A stretch of DNA of 64,000 bases from DYRB01 sp963709645 (GCA_963709645.1 CAVPXP010000017.1:1-64000); one strand, 5' to 3'; positions 8,985 through 17,990 are shown, counted from the first letter of the stretch. Notes: a model not told the origin generated them from the letters alone. Made by a program: numbers and translations.

Positions 8985-10133
8985 ATGACAGTGAAAAGCG
9001 TCTTCCTTCGTTGGTTCCGACTGATCATCCCGGTACTCGCCGTCCTCACGGGCTGCAACTCTGGGCCGCCCATGACGATTTTTGAGGCGGCCATGACAGG
9101 AAACGCGGCGGCAATCGAAAGAGCCCTGCGTTCAGGCGCGAGGCCGGACGCAGTCGATCAGGACGGACAGACGGCGCTCCACTATGCCGCTGGGGCTGGC
9201 CAGCTCGACGCCGCCAGAATATTGGTTAAAAATGGGTCTCAAATCAATGAGATAAATTACTATGGCGATACCCCGCTGCATAAGGCTGCCGCCGCCTGTC
9301 GTTTCGAGTTAGTTCAGTATTTCGTCGGAGCCGGGGCAGACATCGAAGCACGCAACAAGCACGGCGAGACACCCTTGCACCAAGCGACGGTTTGCGCCGA
9401 CCCAAGCGTCGCTCAGTTGCTCATCGGCGGCACCGCCGATCTGAACGTCACCACTAAGCAGCGGCAGACGCCCTTCCACCGAGCCGTCGAGCACAATAAC
9501 CTTACCGTAGCCCGTGCGCTTATCGCGGCTGGCGCCCGCACAGCGTGTGCGCCGGGCACCGAGACGCCCCTTCACATCGCCGCGCGACGCGGCTATGACG
9601 ACTTGGTCCGGCTGTTGCTCGCAAGCGGGATAGACCCGAATGCTTCAGACGACAGAAGGAAAACGCCCTTGCATCTGGCGGTCAGCGAGGGTCGGACGGC
9701 GGCGGCACGCTTGTTGCTTGGGGCTGGTGCAAAGGTGGGTGCCCGGGATCGTCCGGGGAACTCTCCCCTGCATGATGCCGCAGGCGCCGGACAGATTGAG
9801 GCGGTTAAGCTACTGCTGTCAGCTGGCGCCGAGATTGACGCACGGGACGATCGGGGACGGACCCCCTTGCACGAAGCGGCCCGCAAAGGGCGCGTCGAGG
9901 TAGCTGAGTACCTGATTGAAGTCGGTGCCCAACCGAACTTGATAGACGGCCTGGGGCAGACGCCGCTCGATACGGCGCAGGCCGCCAATCAGTGGGGCGT
10001 CGCGGCGCTGCTGCTAAATCACTGCGAAAAGGCTGGACATTGTGGCCGCTCCGGCTTCCAGATCCATGCCCCGGGAACCGCCGTGGTTTTTGAGTCGGGC
10101 TCCGTCTTAGGGCGCTTCCCTCGCCGGATCTGA
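8985..10133 (+). CDS. Ankyrin-repeat lipoprotein
   Basis: This 382-residue protein opens with a signal sequence and lipobox (LAVLTGC, Cys about residue 24) and then consists of nine to ten ankyrin repeats, each with the TPLHxAA-type turn and a GADxxAxD-type loop (for example TALHYAAGAG, TPLHKAAAAC, TPLHIAARRG, SPLHDAAGAG, TPLHEAARKG). Ankyrin stacks bind other proteins; being lipid-anchored, this one would act in the periplasm or at the outer membrane, with an unknown partner. The last 40 residues are not repeat-like and include two Cys (HCEKAGHCG). A weak ribosome site and a 289-base spacer precede it. It is not in an operon with obvious partners. Confidence 0.85.
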   Translation: MTVKSVFLRWFRLIIPVLAVLTGCNSGPPMTIFEAAMTGNAAAIERALRSGARPDAVDQDGQTALHYAAGAGQLDAARILVKNGSQINEINYYGDTPLHKAAAACRFELVQYFVGAGADIEARNKHGETPLHQATVCADPSVAQLLIGGTADLNVTTKQRQTPFHRAVEHNNLTVARALIAAGARTACAPGTETPLHIAARRGYDDLVRLLLASGIDPNASDDRRKTPLHLAVSEGRTAAARLLLGAGAKVGARDRPGNSPLHDAAGAGQIEAVKLLLSAGAEIDARDDRGRTPLHEAARKGRVEVAEYLIEVGAQPNLIDGLGQTPLDTAQAANQWGVAALLLNHCEKAGHCGRSGFQIHAPGTAVVFESGSVLGRFPRRI

Positions 10134-11598
10134 TGGCATCGATACGCCAACTGCCACGAACTAGCGAACCCGATTTCCAGAACCTATCGTCGCGAGTCGC
10201 CCATCGCAAAGCCGCTCACGGCGCAACACCAGGCGACCCCACCCACAGAGATCGGGGCGCTCCCCGTTCTCCCACATCTCGATCTCGAACTGGCGTCTCG
10301 CGGGCCACAGCGTAGCGGTTGCCCCGACCTGCGGCTTTGGCTGCGGTCACAATCGCACGCCCGGCGGTGCACGAGCTAAGGTGAGACCCCGCGGGCTTCC
10401 TCCTCCCGCTGTGATCCGCCCGAACCCCCCCCTCGACCCGTCGAGCGGGCGATTCCCATAGTGATAACCATGCCTCGGACTAAGCAGTCAGGCTTGACCC
10501 TTGCGGCCAGTGGTTGCAAATCTCGTTGAGCGGCCGATGATCGGTTGCACCCGATGCACGGCGGGGAGTGCTTTCCGTGGCACTGACTCCGTTCAGGCGA
10601 GTCTCAATCCCATGTGCCGACAGCTTGCCGATCACCGTCATCGCCGCTACCATTATGTTTTAAGCGCCACCGCCGGGCGGTCCCGCTTCCCTTCCCAACG
10701 GCAAGACCAAACCCTTAGCTAATGGACGGTAATTCCACCGCCTCGTCCTGGAAACCATTTGCGATTCGACATGTCTTGTACTGAATAAGCAAAACTCCGG
10801 GTCGCAAGACCGCAGGCTGGCAACTGGCGGCAGTTTCTATCGGTGGACCCGCAAACGTATGCCAAGGGAAGTATGAGTTTGAATATCAAATCAAATTGGT
10901 CCGGACCACGGCCATCGACCAGCTCCCGGCCGCGGCCCATTAACCCGTGCCCCCGGACTTACCAGCGCCTAATACAGCGAGTCCGAATCGACGTCGTAGT
11001 GGGAATCTCGAATAGGACCGGGGAGTCCCTGGTTCCAACAAGGGTCTCTTGGACGCAGAGTCTGGACCAAGCTCGCAATGGGTCTTGCAAAGCACTGTAC
11101 AATCCACGACACACGCACTTAATTTAATGAAAAAGGGCAAGACCAGGCGGTGGGAAAAGCAGGGTATCTATACGTAACACTGGTGGCGAACGGCGAGTCG
11201 CCACCTCTCGCTCAGGTCACCCCTGCTTATTCTGACGTCCAGCGTCACTTCCAGACGAAGTGCGGCGTCGAAGTCCGAGGTGTGCACCTAGGACCTGAAC
11301 CGACAACGGGGCGGCGAGGGCGACGCGTGGCATCGAATATGCCTCAATCACTTCAGGGACGGTCAACGCGCCGTTCGTCCCCAACGAGGCATCCGAAATG
11401 AAAGCCGACTCATTACAGATCGCAACGGACGAGTCCGAACGAGAGGCGATCGACTTTAGTGGCAAGCCCCAGGGAAACCCGTCTCACCTACGGCTTCGGG
11501 ACGAAACTCCGCCCCACGCTAGGGCCGGCGGCGTCACCAATGGAAACTGCTGCGACGGTTTCACTCCCGCCTACCTCGACACTCTGAGAGGACATGCC
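10134..11598. other. Long low-GC spacer upstream of the radical-SAM genes
   Basis: About 1.46 kb without a supportable gene. Several short open frames exist on both strands, but none has a convincing ribosome site or product. A frame in phase with the radical-SAM gene is open from 11398, yet its first 67 codons show no domain and the gene's own ribosome site is at 11588. Base composition is clearly less GC-rich than in the flanking housekeeping genes. Part may be degraded coding sequence too worn to identify. Confidence 0.5.
11182..11205. repeat. Perfect 8-bp inverted repeat (hairpin)
   Basis: Arms GGTGGCGA and TCGCCACC flank an 8-base loop. It lies about 400 bases before the radical-SAM gene pair. 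No T-run follows on either side, so it is not an evident terminator; it could be a structured leader element or a dyad operator. Confidence 0.4.
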
Positions 11599-12642
11599 AT
11601 GACGCACGCCCTTCCCCCCTCCGATTCAGCAGCGGCGACGACCCTCCACCGTCTTCAACAGCGCCGGTGGAATGACTCCGACCTCTCTTCTGCACTTCGT
11701 TTTCGCGGACGCGAGCAAGAGCGGCTCTTCACCATCGCCCGTCAAAATCGCGATCACTCTTTTCCCGAGCACCCTGCAGAGTTGCGAAGCGTCATCGAGA
11801 TTTCCAACATCTGCAAACAGAGGTGTAATTTCTGTAATATCGGCGCACCCGACACGTTGAAATACGTAATACAGCCGAGCGACCTCCTAAAATTGGTCGA
11901 TTACCTCTACCACGAGCGCGGTCGCCGAGTGTTCTTGCTTCAATCTGGCGAAAACAACAGCCGGGGCTTCGTCAACCTAGTAGCGTCATCGTGCCGTCTC
12001 ATCGAACAGGCGCATCCGGATGTCACTCTTGTGCTATGCATAGGTAACCTGGACCGCGAACAATTCAGCGCCCTCAAAGACACGGGCGTTGAGCGGTATG
12101 TTCTAAAGATTGAGGCATCAAATCCCCGGCTCTACCACCTTTCTAAACCACACGACAACTGGGCCGACAGGAAGCGCTGTCTCGATGACCTCTTAGAACT
12201 CGATTTCAAGGTCGGGACCGGGATCATTGTCGGCATGCCAATGCAGGAGCATGACGACTTGGTTGCAGATCTGGTATTCATGCATGGCCTACCCTTATCG
12301 ATGGTCAGCGCCACAGTATTCGTCCCAGGGGCCGGGACTGTGTATGAGCGTGAGCCCCCAGGGGATGTCCATACCACGCTGAATTTCATGGCGTTGCTTC
12401 GGATTATGCATCCCGCCGCCCTGATGCCGACGACCAGTTCCTTGGAGAAACTGCTCCCCGATGGCCAACTCTGGGGACTGATGGCTGGCGCAAACAGTCT
12501 GACGATCCACGATGGAACACCAGAGCGGCTGCAGTCACTGTTTCCTATCTACGATAACAAGCGCTTTCGCCCCCAGGACGAACAGCTCCTAGCTATCGCT
12601 ACAAAGGCCGGACTGCATCCAGTCAACCGCAGCCTGATCTGA
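11599..12642 (+). CDS. Radical-SAM enzyme of the HydE/BioB/PylB group
   Basis: This 347-residue protein has the radical-SAM cluster motif C72-x3-C76-x2-C79 (CKQRCNFC) and then a HydE-like order of segments: LLQSGEN, RYVLKIEASNPRLY, GTGIIVGMP, a VFVPGAGT-type strand and a C-terminal GLMAGANSLTIHDGTPERL. These match the beta barrel of the BioB/HydE/PylB/HmdB group, which generates a 5'-deoxyadenosyl radical to rearrange or cleave small amino-acid-like substrates. No hydG, hydF, hydrogenase, biotin or pyrrolysine gene is in the window, so specificity is open. ATG 11599 is preferred to an in-frame start at 11398 because GAGAGGA precedes it. The HemN-like gene follows after 50 bases, probably in one transcript. 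Confidence 0.8.
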   Translation: MTHALPPSDSAAATTLHRLQQRRWNDSDLSSALRFRGREQERLFTIARQNRDHSFPEHPAELRSVIEISNICKQRCNFCNIGAPDTLKYVIQPSDLLKLVDYLYHERGRRVFLLQSGENNSRGFVNLVASSCRLIEQAHPDVTLVLCIGNLDREQFSALKDTGVERYVLKIEASNPRLYHLSKPHDNWADRKRCLDDLLELDFKVGTGIIVGMPMQEHDDLVADLVFMHGLPLSMVSATVFVPGAGTVYEREPPGDVHTTLNFMALLRIMHPAALMPTTSSLEKLLPDGQLWGLMAGANSLTIHDGTPERLQSLFPIYDNKRFRPQDEQLLAIATKAGLHPVNRSLI

Positions 12643-12692
12643 AACCGGCCCCCAGCTTCGCACCCCAATTCGCACACCCCGGAGAGTCCGAA

Positions 12693-14171
12693 ATGAGCCC
12701 GCATTTGCACACGAGGTTGACGTCACTCGATGGAGATCTGCGCGCACGAGCAGAACAGCGCTTGGATGAGTTCCAGAGGCTCCGGCACGGAGGGCTAATC
12801 TGTGAGAATGGAGACTTCTACCCAACCGGGGTTCACTATCCGCCGATAGTTTCGTACCCTGACCTCCTAGAGGAGTCCTTGTTCAGTGCGTACGCGCTGC
12901 CGACAGACGGCAAATTTGACGTCTATCTTCACATCCCTTTCTGCCAGTCGCGCTGCTTCTTTTGTCATTACCCTTTGAAGCTGGGCGAGCACCAACGGGC
13001 GGAAAAGGACCGGTACCTATCCGCCATTGAGAAGGAGATGACCCTTTACAGCAGTCGCCTTGGTATTGACGTCATTCCCGTTCGCTCCATATTGGCCGGC
13101 GGAGGAACGCCAACTTTTCTCACTTTAGATCAGCAACGAAGATTCCTGGACTTATGCGCATCGCGAATGGACATGTCCGAGTGCACCCAGTATAACTACG
13201 ATGTCGATCCCGTTACCATCGTCGGACCGGAAGGCGAAAAGCGCCTCGCGATGCTGCGCGAATATGGGGTAGACCGCTTGACCATCGGCGTACAGTCCCT
13301 CAACGACGATGTGTTAAAGCTCATGAACCGGCACCATGACGCCCAACGCGCCGCGGACGCAGTGCAGGTGAGCCTGGACATGGGATTCCAGGTCAATATC
13401 GAGTTTATTTTCGGCTATCCCGGTCAGACACTGGAGAATTGGGTCGGTGACATCGAGAGAGCCGTTACCCTGGGGACACATGAAATTCAGCTCTATCGAC
13501 TGAAGATCGATGCCTATGGCGACTACCAGGGCCCCGTCAAGACCATAATCCAGCGCCGCCCGGATTCGCTACCCGACAACGACACGCAGATTATGATGAA
13601 AGCTGCAGCCCATGGCATCTTGGAACGGAATGGATTTTCAGAGAATCTCAGGCGCGTCTTTTCGCGTAAGCGGGAGCATTATTCTCATTACGCAGACAAC
13701 CAGTGCTGCAAGAATCTTGACGAACTCGGATTCGGCTTGACCGCGTTTTCGAGCCTCGTCGATCGATTCGGTCTCAATACCCAGGATTGGGGCGACTACT
13801 ACAACCTGATTGAGCAGGACCGCCTGCCCGTGAACCGCGGTCTAGTGCGCACGCCAGAGGATCAAGCTCGCTGGGCCACCATTCTTCCGCTCAAAAACCG
13901 CGATATCTACAAACCGCGGTTTGAGGAGGTGACCGGAAGACCGTTCGACGGTGTATTCAAAGCGAAAGTCGATCGCCTTAAAGCGTGGGACTTGATTGAA
14001 GAAACGGATACGGTGGTCAAGCTGACACCATTGGGCGCCTTCTTCGCGGACGAGGTAGTTCAGCAGTTCGAGCACCCCAGCTTCTTGCCTTTCCCAATGG
14101 AAGCCTATGGCAGTGGACCGCTAAACCCTTACAGGGACAACGATCCCAGCGACGCGCTCCCATTGAAATAG
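12693..14171 (+). CDS. HemN-like radical-SAM enzyme, substrate unknown
   Basis: The 492-residue product resembles the coproporphyrinogen III dehydrogenase superfamily (HemN/HemW/ChuW-like). It carries the cluster motif C84-x3-C88-x2-C91 (FCQSRCFFC) in the usual YLHIPFC context, followed by LAGGGTPT, LTIGVQSLNDDVLKLMNR and FGYPGQT, and a C-terminal HemN-type helical domain. True HemN has a further cysteine directly after the motif (CYFCGC); here the equivalent is CFFCHY, so classical HemN activity is doubtful. Radical heme degradation or another C-C bond reaction are possible alternatives. A strong ribosome site (CCGGAGAG) precedes the ATG. It is the second gene of the apparent two-gene radical-SAM operon and is followed by a decayed SAM hydroxide adenosyltransferase on the other strand. 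Confidence 0.78.
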   Translation: MSPHLHTRLTSLDGDLRARAEQRLDEFQRLRHGGLICENGDFYPTGVHYPPIVSYPDLLEESLFSAYALPTDGKFDVYLHIPFCQSRCFFCHYPLKLGEHQRAEKDRYLSAIEKEMTLYSSRLGIDVIPVRSILAGGGTPTFLTLDQQRRFLDLCASRMDMSECTQYNYDVDPVTIVGPEGEKRLAMLREYGVDRLTIGVQSLNDDVLKLMNRHHDAQRAADAVQVSLDMGFQVNIEFIFGYPGQTLENWVGDIERAVTLGTHEIQLYRLKIDAYGDYQGPVKTIIQRRPDSLPDNDTQIMMKAAAHGILERNGFSENLRRVFSRKREHYSHYADNQCCKNLDELGFGLTAFSSLVDRFGLNTQDWGDYYNLIEQDRLPVNRGLVRTPEDQARWATILPLKNRDIYKPRFEEVTGRPFDGVFKAKVDRLKAWDLIEETDTVVKLTPLGAFFADEVVQQFEHPSFLPFPMEAYGSGPLNPYRDNDPSDALPLK

Positions 14172-14338
14172 AAATCCAACCCTCTGTAGTCTCCAGACCG
14201 CCCACTGCCGGCCCCCGCAATGGGGGGACACCATTGTGGCGGTAACTCTGCGCTGGGGCACCCCCCGATGGCCGAGGTGCTCACCGAGCCGCCCGACCTT
14301 CTGGTCTCTCTGTAGCGTCCGCTCGGCTCAGAGGCTCG

Positions 14339-14770
14339 GCGGACCGAGGTGCCTGGTACCAAACTGAAAGTCCGGTCTGCTCCCCCCTGGTTAATTGCAA
14401 CCTCGGCCAGTTCGACGGCGTGCTCGCACCGAATCCCAACTCCAGTGGAGACCTCGGAGTACCTGCGGCCATAGGGCTGGTCCGTGGCGCCGACGTAAAG
14501 CCTGAACCATGCGATCAAGCCCCGTCGCCCGCCATGTTGTCGTCAGGTTTCCGTATTGATCGACGTAGACGACCTTGGGGCCGTCTGGCGTCCAGTCCGA
14601 TCGAAGTAGAAGAGGGGGTACATCGCGTCCGCCCCAATGAACCATCTCCCGTTATCAGGCGGGCCACAAGGGCGCGATGCGGCCGCCTACTCCCGGGTCT
14701 AGAACCGACAGAAAGAGGATTCCCCTGGGCGCGTCCCTCTATAGGGCCGATAATAGATAGCTCGCCGGAC
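14339..14770 (-). pseudogene. Remnant of SAM hydroxide adenosyltransferase (DUF62 family)
   Basis: Reading the minus strand in successive frames recovers family landmarks in the right order. Near 14750 there is IIGPIEG, which fits the family's FVGPDNG. Near 14640 there is VHWGGRDV, fitting FHGRD. At about 14550 KVVYVDQYGN fits the conserved V(V/I)YIDRYGN. After a frame change near 14520 comes a stretch ending near 14339 with YSEV then LAEVAINQGGAD, fitting the typical YxEV and LVEIAVNQGRAD. The intact enzyme hydrolyses S-adenosylmethionine to adenosine and methionine. The substitutions at conserved sites and lack of an N-terminal start show real decay, not just an indel. Opposite-strand open frames here are chance. 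Confidence 0.6.
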
Positions 14771-14907
14771 CAGGTCGGAACGGGCATCAAACTTGAGCCC
14801 GCCCCCTTAAGAACGGAATCTCGTCGCTACTCCACGCACTCGCACATCGCCACCGAGCTCAGGCGGGGGCCCACACTCGCGGGAACCAAAGAAGAGCCAT
14901 CGAAATC

Positions 14908-14933
14908 AAAAAAGCCGGGCGGGAGCCCGGCTT
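14908..14933 (-). terminator. Rho-independent terminator of the alpha operon
   Basis: A 9-bp perfect stem (AAGCCGGGC / GCCCGGCTT, loop of 4) at 14912-14933 is followed on the minus strand by a run of T residues. It sits 46 bases after the rplQ stop and ends the 33-kb ribosomal run. Confidence 0.9.
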
Positions 14934-14979
14934 ATGATGTGACGCCTTGCTTGAGCGTCGTTTCCTCTAGCGGCATGAC

Positions 14980-15366
14980 CTAGTCGGCGTCGACCGCGAC
15001 ACTGACCTGCGGGCGATCCACCAGCTCGACATAGGCCATAGCTGCGGAGTCGCCGGGGCGAAAGCCGCACTTTAGGATGCGCAGATATCCACCCGGTCGA
15101 CCCTGGTACCGCGGACCGAGCTCGGTGAACAGCTTTCCAACCACTTCTTTGTCACGTAAACGGGCGAAGGCGAGTCTACGCGTGTGGACGGAATCAACTT
15201 TAGACAGGGTGATAAGGGGCTCAGCGACCCGCCGAAGTTCCTTCGCCTTCGGAAGCGTCGTCCTGATCAACTCATGGCGAAAAAGCGAGGCAGCCATATT
15301 CTTGAACATGGCCTCGCGGTGCGAACTCGTTCTACTGAAGTGTTTTCCGGATTTGCGGTGGCGCAT
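14980..15366 (-). CDS. rplQ: 50S ribosomal protein L17
   Basis: The 128-residue product begins MRHRKSGKHF and contains TTLPKAKELRR and GGYLRILKCGFR, all diagnostic of bacterial L17. Length matches the E. coli protein (127). L17 sits near the peptide exit tunnel of the large subunit. It is the last gene of the alpha operon, 23 bases after rpoA, and a strong terminator follows it. Confidence 0.97.
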   Translation of the reverse strand: MRHRKSGKHFSRTSSHREAMFKNMAASLFRHELIRTTLPKAKELRRVAEPLITLSKVDSVHTRRLAFARLRDKEVVGKLFTELGPRYQGRPGGYLRILKCGFRPGDSAAMAYVELVDRPQVSVAVDAD

Positions 15367-15389
15367 GGTCCTGTACCCGACTCTTTAGA

Positions 15390-16403
15390 TTATCTGATGC
15401 TCAATTCGTCGATATTGTCCGGAGGCCAATTCTCCAACCGCAGACCCAGGGATAGGCCCCGCACAGCCAAGACGTCCTTGATCTCCGTAAGCGACTTCTT
15501 GCCGAGGTTTGGGGTCTTGAGTAATTCCACCTCGGTGCGTTGTATCAGATCACCGATGAGGTAGATGTTCTCCGCCTTGAGGCAATTTGCGGACCGTACC
15601 GTCAGCTCAAGATCGTCAACCGGACGAAGCAGGATCGGGTCGATCGGCGGCGGAGGAGTCACCCCCTCATCCCGGCCGTCCCCCGTCTGGGTACCCTCCA
15701 AGGCAACGAAGCTCGATAGCTGGTCGCGCAGGATCGCGGCCGAAAGCTGTATCGCCGCCTTTGGGTCGAGAGTCCCATCTGTCTCCAGGTCGATGACAAG
15801 CCGGTCGAGGTCCGTGCGCTGCTCAACGCGTGCCGCCTGGACATCGATGGACACCCGGCGCACTGGGCTGTAAGACGCATCCAACGGTAGCCTACCGATG
15901 GGACGCTCTTCACCGTCCTCAACTTCACGCTGGGTTGCAGGCTGATAACCGATCCCGCGACGCACCGTGAGGGTCATGCTCAGTTCCGTCTCGCCGGTGA
16001 TATTCGCGATGACCAAGTCCGGGTTCGCAATCTCCCCGGCATGGTCAAGCGCAATGTCGGCCGCCGTCACGACCCCCGGGCCCTTCTTACTCAGGGTATA
16101 AGTCGCCTCGTCCTTGCCGTGCAGGTCGATCGCGAGTTCTTTAAGGTTAAGAAGGATCTCGAGTACATCTTCCTGCACCCCTTCGAGGGTGGTGTACTCG
16201 TGCAAGACCCCTTGGATCTCAACCTCCGTAATGGCGCACCCGGACATTGAAGACAGGAGAATACGGCGCAGTGCGTTGCCCAGGGTATGCCCGAAGCCAC
16301 GCTCAAGCGGCTCCAGCGAAACCTTGGCATGATGCGGATTCCCGTGGACCGACTCGACCTTTACGATACGCGGCTTGAGGAAGTCGCCAACAGCGTCACC
16401 CAT
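15390..16403 (-). CDS. rpoA: RNA polymerase alpha subunit
   Basis: At 337 residues it has both domains: the N-terminal dimerisation and assembly domain (GFGHTLGNALRRILLSSM near residues 36-53) and the C-terminal domain with the helix-hairpin-helix that touches UP elements and activators (RSANCLKAENI and LLKTPNLGKKSLTEI, roughly 270-310). The linker holds a proline run (VTPPPPIDP). It lies between rpsD and rplQ as in the standard alpha operon. Nothing is missing. Confidence 0.97.
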   Translation of the reverse strand: MGDAVGDFLKPRIVKVESVHGNPHHAKVSLEPLERGFGHTLGNALRRILLSSMSGCAITEVEIQGVLHEYTTLEGVQEDVLEILLNLKELAIDLHGKDEATYTLSKKGPGVVTAADIALDHAGEIANPDLVIANITGETELSMTLTVRRGIGYQPATQREVEDGEERPIGRLPLDASYSPVRRVSIDVQAARVEQRTDLDRLVIDLETDGTLDPKAAIQLSAAILRDQLSSFVALEGTQTGDGRDEGVTPPPPIDPILLRPVDDLELTVRSANCLKAENIYLIGDLIQRTEVELLKTPNLGKKSLTEIKDVLAVRGLSLGLRLENWPPDNIDELSIR

Positions 16404-16424
16404 GCAATGAACCCCTTCTTCCCC

Positions 16425-17045
16425 TTACTTGGAGTACAACTCAACGATCAGCGACTCGTTGATATCCGCCGGAAGATCGCTGCGATCCGGCACGCGCTTG
16501 AAGACGCCCGTCAGGCCCTTCGTATCCACCTCGACCCAGTCCGGGAAACCGTACTGTTCCGCTAAGGCTACTGCATTCTGAATGCGGACCTGGCGCTTAG
16601 CCTTTTCGCGAATGGCGATGACATCGTCCGCGCCGACCAGGTATGACGGGATATTTACCGTCTTCCCATTCACGTGTATGCCTTTGTGGCTAACCAGCTG
16701 CCGTGCCTCAGCCCGCGTCGCTCCGAATCCCATCCGATAGACGACGTTGTCGAGACGGCATTCCAAGAGCTGGAGCAGATTTTCGCCGGTTGCTCCTTTT
16801 GCCTGGGCTGCCTTCTTGTAGTAGTTACTGAACTGCCGCTCCATTACGCCATAGAGTCGCCTGACCTTCTGCTTCTCTCGCAATTGGACGCCATAGTCAG
16901 ACACCCGACGCCGACGGTCACCGACCTGGCCAGGAACCTTCTCCAGATTACACTTGGTATCCAGGGAACGCGCCCGGCTCTTGAGGGAGAGATCCGTCCC
17001 CTCACGACGCGCCAGCTTACAGGTAGGGCCAATGTACCTTGCCAT
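16425..17045 (-). CDS. rpsD: 30S ribosomal protein S4
   Basis: The 206-residue product starts MARYIGPTCKLARREG and has the S4 RNA-binding domain with ENLLQLLECRLDNVVYRMGF. S4 is a primary 16S rRNA binder and in E. coli the translational repressor of the alpha operon. The open frame runs further upstream to 17096, but ATG 17045 matches the family N-terminus exactly. Twenty-one bases separate it from rpoA. Confidence 0.97.
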   Translation of the reverse strand: MARYIGPTCKLARREGTDLSLKSRARSLDTKCNLEKVPGQVGDRRRRVSDYGVQLREKQKVRRLYGVMERQFSNYYKKAAQAKGATGENLLQLLECRLDNVVYRMGFGATRAEARQLVSHKGIHVNGKTVNIPSYLVGADDVIAIREKAKRQVRIQNAVALAEQYGFPDWVEVDTKGLTGVFKRVPDRSDLPADINESLIVELYSK

Positions 17046-17065
17046 ATCTCTTTCCTGATCGAATC

Positions 17066-17452
17066 TCAGACACGCCGCTTTTTGGGCGGACGGCAACCGT
17101 TGTGCGGGATCGGCGTCACATCGGTAATGCTGGTGATTTTAAAGCCGGCGTTATTCAGCGCCCGCACGGCCGATTCTCGCCCCGGCCCCGGCCCCTTCAC
17201 GTTGACGTCGAGGTTGCGCACCCCAAACTCTTTGACGGCTTGTCCGGCGCGGTCCGCAGCGACCTGGGCAGCGAAAGGCGTGCTCTTGCGCGAGCCGCGA
17301 AAGCCGGAACCACCTGACGTCGCCCAGGCAAGCGTATTGCCCTGGCGATCAGTGATGGTAATGATTGTGTTGTTGAAAGAGGCGTGCACATGGGCGACCC
17401 CATCCGCGACCTGCTTTTTTACCTTCTTGCGAATACGAGTGGGTTTAGCCAT
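17066..17452 (-). CDS. rpsK: 30S ribosomal protein S11
   Basis: The 128-residue protein contains the S11 signature HASFNNTIITITD and the Arg/Gly-rich C-terminus ending PHNGCRPPKKRRV. It forms part of the mRNA exit channel of the platform with S7 and S18. It follows rpsM and precedes rpsD, the expected alpha operon order. Confidence 0.97.
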   Translation of the reverse strand: MAKPTRIRKKVKKQVADGVAHVHASFNNTIITITDRQGNTLAWATSGGSGFRGSRKSTPFAAQVAADRAGQAVKEFGVRNLDVNVKGPGPGRESAVRALNNAGFKITSITDVTPIPHNGCRPPKKRRV

Positions 17453-17540
17453 CAGCCTCTACCAAGGAAATTAGATGCTCGCGCGACGGACCAATTCTGT
17501 CGGACCTTACTTCAGCCCGGTCATTCCGGACGTCGGCCGA

Positions 17541-17897
17541 TCACCGCTTGACCGGTCGCCTCGGGCCCTTGCGGGTGCGCGCGTTGGTCCGAGTGCGCTG
17601 CCCTCGCAACGGAAGCCCCCGCCGATGGCGGATTCCGCGATTGCAGCCCAAGTCCATCAAGCGCTTGATGTTCATTGACACTTCGCGCCGCAGATCGCCC
17701 TCGACGACAAACTTCCCAACCTCAGTGCGAAGCCGTTCGACTTCCTCCTCGGTCAGGCTGTGGAGCTTCGCCTCTTGCGCAACCCCGGCTGCGCCGCAGA
17801 TCTGGGCGGCCCGGTTACGGCCAATGCCGTAGATCGCCGTGAGGGCGACAATGGCGTGCTTCCTGTCAGGGATGTTGACACCGGCGATACGGGCCAT
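17541..17897 (-). CDS. rpsM: 30S ribosomal protein S13
   Basis: The 118-residue product begins MARIAGVNIPDRKHA and ends in the basic tail GQRTRTNARTRKGPRR that contacts the P-site tRNA. Helix-two-turn-helix core and length fit the family. It is the first gene of the alpha operon group after rpmJ; 93 bases separate the two. Confidence 0.97.
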   Translation of the reverse strand: MARIAGVNIPDRKHAIVALTAIYGIGRNRAAQICGAAGVAQEAKLHSLTEEEVERLRTEVGKFVVEGDLRREVSMNIKRLMDLGCNRGIRHRRGLPLRGQRTRTNARTRKGPRRPVKR

Positions 17898-17990
17898 GTT
17901 CGATTAACTCCCAGTCCTCAGAAAAATGTCCCACGCGCGGGAACTGCGTAGTCTAACAACTTGCAGAAAAGAGTCAACGCAAAAGGCGCG

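Noticed and set aside
11398..11598. Earlier start for the HydE/BioB-like protein
   Set aside because: The 67 extra residues are unlike the family, and a good ribosome site precedes the ATG at 11599.
14420..14983. Plus-strand open frame of 187 codons between the HemN-like gene and the terminator
   Set aside because: It is opposite the SAM hydroxide adenosyltransferase remnant and runs over the alpha-operon terminator; the sequence is Arg/Ser/Pro-rich without a domain.
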